From: Pseudomonadota bacterium
Lineage (GTDB): Bacteria; Myxococcota; Myxococcia; Myxococcales; Anaeromyxobacteraceae
Length of the DNA stretch: 8,817 nucleotides
Assembly: GCA_023411405.1 (NCBI GenBank)
Contig: JAEYOU010000069.1
Span: 1-8,817, forward strand
Direction: 5' to 3'
The notes beneath the pieces were generated by a model. It did not search any database, was not told the origin of the DNA, and saw nothing but the letters and a program-made list of their open reading frames with translations. Below, piece by piece: positions 5,985-8,817 of this stretch. The position numbers were made by a program, and so were the translations under genes. The number at the start of each line of letters is the position of its first letter. Position 1 is the stretch's first letter.

Positions 5985-7523
5985 TCAGTCCTGCGTGCAG
6001 GCGCCGCCGTTGAGGGTGAACGACACGGGGGCGCCGTTGGTCCCGCTGCCCGCCCACGTCCCGAGGAACCCGAAGCTCACCGATCCGCCGCGGGGCGGGA
6101 TCGACGCGTTGTAGCCCATGCTCGCGGCGGTCACCGCCGAGGTGCCCGTCGCGGCCGTCGCGTTCCAGATCTGGCCGATGGTCTGGCCGCCGGGGAACGT
6201 CCAGGCCAGCGCCCATCCGTCCACGGCCGCGCCGCTCGTGTTCGTGATCGTGACGCCGGCGGTGAAGCCGGAGCTCCACTGGCTCGCGACCCGGTACGTG
6301 ACGACGCAGCCGCCCGCGCCGCCGGCGAGGTCGGCGGTGGTCACCGTCAGCGCCGCGCTCGACGCGGACACGTTCCCGGCCGCGTCCCTGGCGCGGACGG
6401 TGAAGCCGTGGGTGGAGCTCGGAGCGAGCCCGGTGATGGTGGCGCCGGGGACGGCGACGGACGCCGCGAGCGTCGCGCCGTCGTAGACGTCGTAGCCGGT
6501 GACGCCGACGTCGTCGGTGGACGCGCTCCAGGTCAGCGAGATCGAGGTGCTGGTCCGGGCGGGCGCGGCCAGGTCCATCGGCGCGCTCGGGGCGTGCGTG
6601 TCCGGCGCCTCGGCGTCGAGGCCGAAGAAGTGGATCGCGGCCGCGTACTGGACCGGGAGGTTGTGCACCACGCCCTGCATGCGGATGGCCTCGACTGCCG
6701 CGCCCTCCCCCGCGGCGCCGTAGCGCGTGCGCGTCCAGCCGCGCTGCGGCGTGTCGAGCTCGGTGGTGACCGGCGCCGGGCTCACGCCGAGGACGTTCGT
6801 CCACTGCTCGATCTCCTCGCCGAAGTTGACGAAGCTCAGCACCTCGTCGGCGGTGCCGTGCCAGAGCTGCATGCGCGGGCGGGGGCCCGCGTGGCCCGGG
6901 TGCGCGGCGCGCACGAGGTCGCCCCACTGCTGCGCCGTCCGGTCGATCCGGCCCGCGGCGCAGTCCGGGTTCCAGCTGCTCGGGCCGGCGAAGCAGCCGA
7001 ACGGCACGCCGGCGAACGCGGCGCCGGCCTGGAACACGTCGGGGTACGCGCCGAGGAGGACGTTGGTCATCATCGCCCCGGAGGAGACGCCGGTGACGTA
7101 CACCCGGCTCGCGTCGCCGCCGTGGGTCTGCAGCGCGTGCTGGACCATCGAGACGATGCCGAGCGAGTCGCTGCCGCCGCCGTGCGTGAGGGTGGCGGTG
7201 GAGGCGACGTCGAAGCAGCCGTCGGACGCCTGCGTCACCGACGGATAGACGACGAGGTAGCCGTACCGATCGGCGAGGCGCGCGTACTCGCTGCCGTTGT
7301 ACATGGCCAGGCCGTCGCCGTGGCACCAGTGCACGGCGACGACGACGGGCGGCTTCGCGCGGACCGTGAGCGGCCGGTAGAGGTACATCCGCAGCTGGCT
7401 CGGGTTCGCCCCGAAGCTCGTGATCTCGCGGAGCGTCCCGGTCTGCGCGGAGGCGTCGAAGGCGAGCGACGAGAGGAGCAGCAGGGCGAGGCTGCGGGCG
7501 GCGCGGGAACAAGGCTCGTTCAC
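5985..7523 (-). CDS. Secreted acetylxylan esterase-like CE1 enzyme with FN3 and CBM2 modules
   Basis: This 512-aa protein probably removes acetyl (or feruloyl) groups from xylan outside the cell. The chosen GTG at 7523 opens a clean signal peptide: Arg at 7 and 10, hydrophobic ALLLLSSLAF, and cleavage after DASA-Q at about 26. A more upstream ATG (7607) would add 28 Arg-rich residues ahead of it. The ribosome site is a modest GAGGG. The catalytic domain (about 30-300) follows the CE1/PHB-depolymerase-type esterase pattern: VAVHWCHGDG oxyanion region, TGVSSGAMMTN with nucleophile Ser147, HGTADE with Asp226, and GVVHNLPV with His287. Its sequence is strikingly like fungal acetylxylan esterases (RAKPPVVVAVHWC, SDSLGIVSMV, YPDVFQAGAAF). 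A fibronectin III domain follows (about 309-397). The C-terminus is a CBM2-type cellulose/xylan-binding module (406-510) with terminal cysteines 406 and 509 and the expected Trp residues (416, 437, 441, 453, 490). It stands alone, 156 bp after the phosphatase gene. Substrate preference is inferred. Confidence 0.9.
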   Translation of the reverse strand: MNEPCSRAARSLALLLLSSLAFDASAQTGTLREITSFGANPSQLRMYLYRPLTVRAKPPVVVAVHWCHGDGLAMYNGSEYARLADRYGYLVVYPSVTQASDGCFDVASTATLTHGGGSDSLGIVSMVQHALQTHGGDASRVYVTGVSSGAMMTNVLLGAYPDVFQAGAAFAGVPFGCFAGPSSWNPDCAAGRIDRTAQQWGDLVRAAHPGHAGPRPRMQLWHGTADEVLSFVNFGEEIEQWTNVLGVSPAPVTTELDTPQRGWTRTRYGAAGEGAAVEAIRMQGVVHNLPVQYAAAIHFFGLDAEAPDTHAPSAPMDLAAPARTSTSISLTWSASTDDVGVTGYDVYDGATLAASVAVPGATITGLAPSSTHGFTVRARDAAGNVSASSAALTVTTADLAGGAGGCVVTYRVASQWSSGFTAGVTITNTSGAAVDGWALAWTFPGGQTIGQIWNATAATGTSAVTAASMGYNASIPPRGGSVSFGFLGTWAGSGTNGAPVSFTLNGGACTQD

Positions 7524-7643
7524 GGGAGGACCCTCGGCAGGCGGAGCGCGACCAGACGGACGGCGGGCGGAACGGGGACTTCGACCACGATCCGCGGCGC
7601 GCCGCAACGGAAATCACTCGGAGTCGAGGCGCTCGGCCCCGGG

Positions 7644-7667
7644 GCCGGCCGGTCCGGACGGGCCGGC
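7644..7667 (-). terminator. Hairpin downstream of the PP2C gene, candidate terminator
   Basis: GCCGGCC (7644-7650) pairs with GGCCGGC (7661-7667) around a 10-nt loop that itself contains the palindrome GTCCGGAC. It begins 12 nt after the phosphatase stop. An overlapping palindrome GGCCCCGGGGCC (7635-7646) could form instead. There is no U-run. It probably separates phosphatase and esterase transcripts. Confidence 0.4.
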
Positions 7668-7679
7668 GGCTCACCGCAC

Positions 7680-8450
7680 TCACCGCACCGTCTGGACCAG
7701 CACCACCGTCACGTTGTCCGCGCCGCCGGCGGCGTTGGCCGCCTCGACGAGCTCGTTCACGGCGCGTCGCAGGTCCCCGTGGGCGCCGCGGAGGACCTCG
7801 GCGATGCGCGCGTCGGGCACCATGCTCGACAGGCCGTCGGAGCAGAGGAGGAGCGCGTCGCCGAGCTCGAGCTGGACGCGGTTCACGTCCACCTCGACCG
7901 CCGCCTTCATGCCGAGCGCGCGGAGGATGACGTTCTTGTGCGGGAACGCCTTCACCTCCGCCGGCGAGAGGGTGTGGGCCTTCAGGTGCTCGTTGAGCAG
8001 CGAGTGATCCTCGGTGAGCTGCTGGAGCGCGCCGCGGCGGAAGACGTAGGCGCGGCTGTCGCCCACGTGGCCGACGAGGGCGGAGCTGCCCTCGCGGGGG
8101 AACGCGACCGCGACGATCGTGGTCCCCATGCCGTGCAGGCGCTCGTCCGTCCGGGCGCGCTCGTGGATCCGGAGGTTCGCGAGCTTCACCCCGGTGACGA
8201 GCCGGTTCTCGTCGTAGCTGCGCTTCGGGTCGAGCTTGAACGGCCAGGTCGCGTCCTCGTCGCGGCCGGTGAGCCGGAAGAACTCCGCCATCTCCTCGAC
8301 GGCGATGCGGGAGGCGACCTCGCCCGAGGCGTGGCCGCCCATCCCGTCGGCGACGCAGTAGAGGCTCTCCTCCGGCAGGAGGAGGAAGGCGTCCTCGTTG
8401 TGGGTCCGCTTGCGACCGACGTCGCTGGCACCGGCGTGGCTGAGGCGCAT
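7680..8450 (-). CDS. PP2C-family Ser/Thr protein phosphatase
   Basis: This 256-aa cytoplasmic phosphatase of the PPM/PP2C type removes phosphate from Ser/Thr residues and probably opposes Hanks-type kinases, which are numerous in myxobacteria. The motifs are complete and in order: RKRTHNEDAF with Glu19/Asp20, VADGMGGHASGEVAS with Asp35 and Gly36, GHVGDSRAYVFRRG (Asp131), TEDHSL, LCSDGLSSMV with Asp205, and GGADNVTVVLV with Asp245. The aspartates that bind the two Mn/Mg ions are all present. Length matches stand-alone bacterial enzymes such as Stp/PrpC, with no extra domain or membrane helix. The ATG at 8450 directly precedes the conserved N-terminal strand (MRLSHAGASDVG); codons further upstream translate to Arg/Pro/His-rich nonsense that overlaps the divergent regulator. 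There is no Shine-Dalgarno sequence, so translation may be leaderless. No kinase gene lies in the window. Confidence 0.93.
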   Translation of the reverse strand: MRLSHAGASDVGRKRTHNEDAFLLLPEESLYCVADGMGGHASGEVASRIAVEEMAEFFRLTGRDEDATWPFKLDPKRSYDENRLVTGVKLANLRIHERARTDERLHGMGTTIVAVAFPREGSSALVGHVGDSRAYVFRRGALQQLTEDHSLLNEHLKAHTLSPAEVKAFPHKNVILRALGMKAAVEVDVNRVQLELGDALLLCSDGLSSMVPDARIAEVLRGAHGDLRRAVNELVEAANAAGGADNVTVVLVQTVR

Positions 8451-8458
8451 CGCGCCAG

Positions 8459-8487
8459 AACCTAACCCGGGATCGCGCCTGGGTCGA
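8459..8487 (-). promoter_or_regulatory. Candidate sigma-70-type promoter for the PP2C gene
   Basis: On the minus strand TCGACC (8487-8482) is followed after exactly 17 bp by TAGGTT (8464-8459), a fair match to TTGACA/TATAAT. Only 8 nt separate TAGGTT from the ATG, so transcription would begin at or next to the start codon, which matches the lack of a ribosome site. Found by eye. Confidence 0.4.
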
Positions 8488-8552
8488 GGGCGTGCACGCT
8501 TCGTACGGGGCGGCCGCTGGCGCGCTCCGGCCGCGCTCCCTAGAGGAGGGAG

Positions 8553-8817
8553 GTGCGCTGGCGGTTCGGGCGATACGAGCTGGACGTGGCGCGCCGAGAG
8601 CTGCGCGTGGACGGCGCGCTCCGTCCGCTGCAACCCCGGGTGTTCGACGTGCTCGCCTACCTCGTGGCCCACGGCGACCGCGTGGTCGCGAAGGAGGAGC
8701 TCCTGCGCGAGCTCTGGCCCGACGCGGTGGTCACAGACGCCTCGCTGCAGCGCGCAGTGAGCGTGGCGCGCCGGGCCCTGCAGGCGGCGGATCGGGGCCT
8801 CCTGCGCACCCACGCGC
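8553..8817 (+). CDS. Winged-helix (OmpR/CadC-type) transcriptional regulator, N-terminal part
   Basis: From GTG 8553 the frame stays open to the window edge (88 codons) and gives a typical OmpR/PhoB-type winged-helix DNA-binding domain. It has the strand WRFGRYELDVARRELRVDG, then LQPRVFDVLAYLVAHGDRVV, KEELLRELWPD, VVTDASLQRAVSVARRAL and the start of the wing (LLRTHA). An AGGAGG at 8544-8549 lies 3 nt before the GTG. Because the DNA-binding domain is at the N-terminus, this is not a usual response regulator. It should be followed by an output such as a CadC-like membrane part, TPR repeats or an AAA-type ATPase, as in many myxobacterial and SARP-like regulators. The gene runs off the window, so the effector is unknown. 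It is divergent from the PP2C gene, sharing a 102-bp gap that must contain both promoters. Confidence 0.85.
   Translation, partial: MRWRFGRYELDVARRELRVDGALRPLQPRVFDVLAYLVAHGDRVVAKEELLRELWPDAVVTDASLQRAVSVARRALQAADRGLLRTHA

Noticed and set aside
7594..7605. GCGGCGCGCCGC palindrome upstream of the esterase
   Set aside because: It is a 12-bp palindrome of pure G/C, expected by chance in this composition, with no promoter elements placed around it.
7524..7607. Longer esterase start at ATG 7607
   Set aside because: It would put 28 Arg-rich residues in front of an otherwise standard signal peptide; GTG 7523 is the better start.
6408..8465. 685-aa open frame on the plus strand opposite the esterase and phosphatase
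   Set aside because: It is antisense to two clearly recognised genes and has a composition typical of a shadow frame.

Overview
The window is very GC-rich DNA with strong G/C preference at third codon positions. Almost every gene has a long open antisense frame behind it. Together with the protein types (an HNH endonuclease, a two-HKD phospholipase D-family enzyme, a PP2C phosphatase, an OmpR-type winged-helix regulator and a secreted CBM-linked esterase), this suggests a soil myxobacterium (Myxococcota), perhaps Anaeromyxobacter or a relative. That assignment is inferred from style and gene content; there is no rRNA or other marker. I see no tRNA, rRNA, CRISPR array, insertion sequence or phage gene.

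Layout. (1) 1-614, plus strand: the 3' part of an HNH endonuclease gene. The reading frame appears to shift by one base near 161-170, so the catalytic C-terminal piece (177-614) is separated from its upstream part. (2) 747-2168, plus: a cytosolic-looking phospholipase D/cardiolipin synthase-type protein with two intact HKD motifs, apparently started without a Shine-Dalgarno sequence. (3) 5819-2190, minus: a tight three-gene operon made of a 116-aa proline-rich small protein, a 796-aa protein of unknown family with a glycine-zipper hydrophobic stretch, and a 288-aa circularly permuted papain-fold hydrolase of the YiiX/YebB (C92) type. It converges on the PLD gene with only 21 bp between the stop codons. 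(4) 7523-5985, minus: a secreted acetylxylan-esterase-like CE1 enzyme followed by a fibronectin III domain and a CBM2-type carbohydrate-binding module. (5) 8450-7680, minus: a PP2C Ser/Thr phosphatase. (6) 8553 to the window end, plus: the N-terminal winged-helix domain of a transcriptional regulator, divergent from the phosphatase and cut by the window edge.

How they may work together. The three-gene operon is the least explained part and the best candidate for an undescribed system. Its middle protein may be a lipid-binding, TULIP/P47-like protein (weak, by eye), its last gene is a permuted papain-fold enzyme of a class that includes peptidases and lipid acyl hydrolases, and the converging neighbour is a phospholipase D-family enzyme. 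A lipid- or envelope-related role is therefore possible but unproven. The esterase is a plant-polysaccharide enzyme and seems unrelated to its neighbours. The phosphatase and the divergent regulator share a 102-bp intergenic region and could be co-controlled. No stretch over 300 bp lacks a gene.
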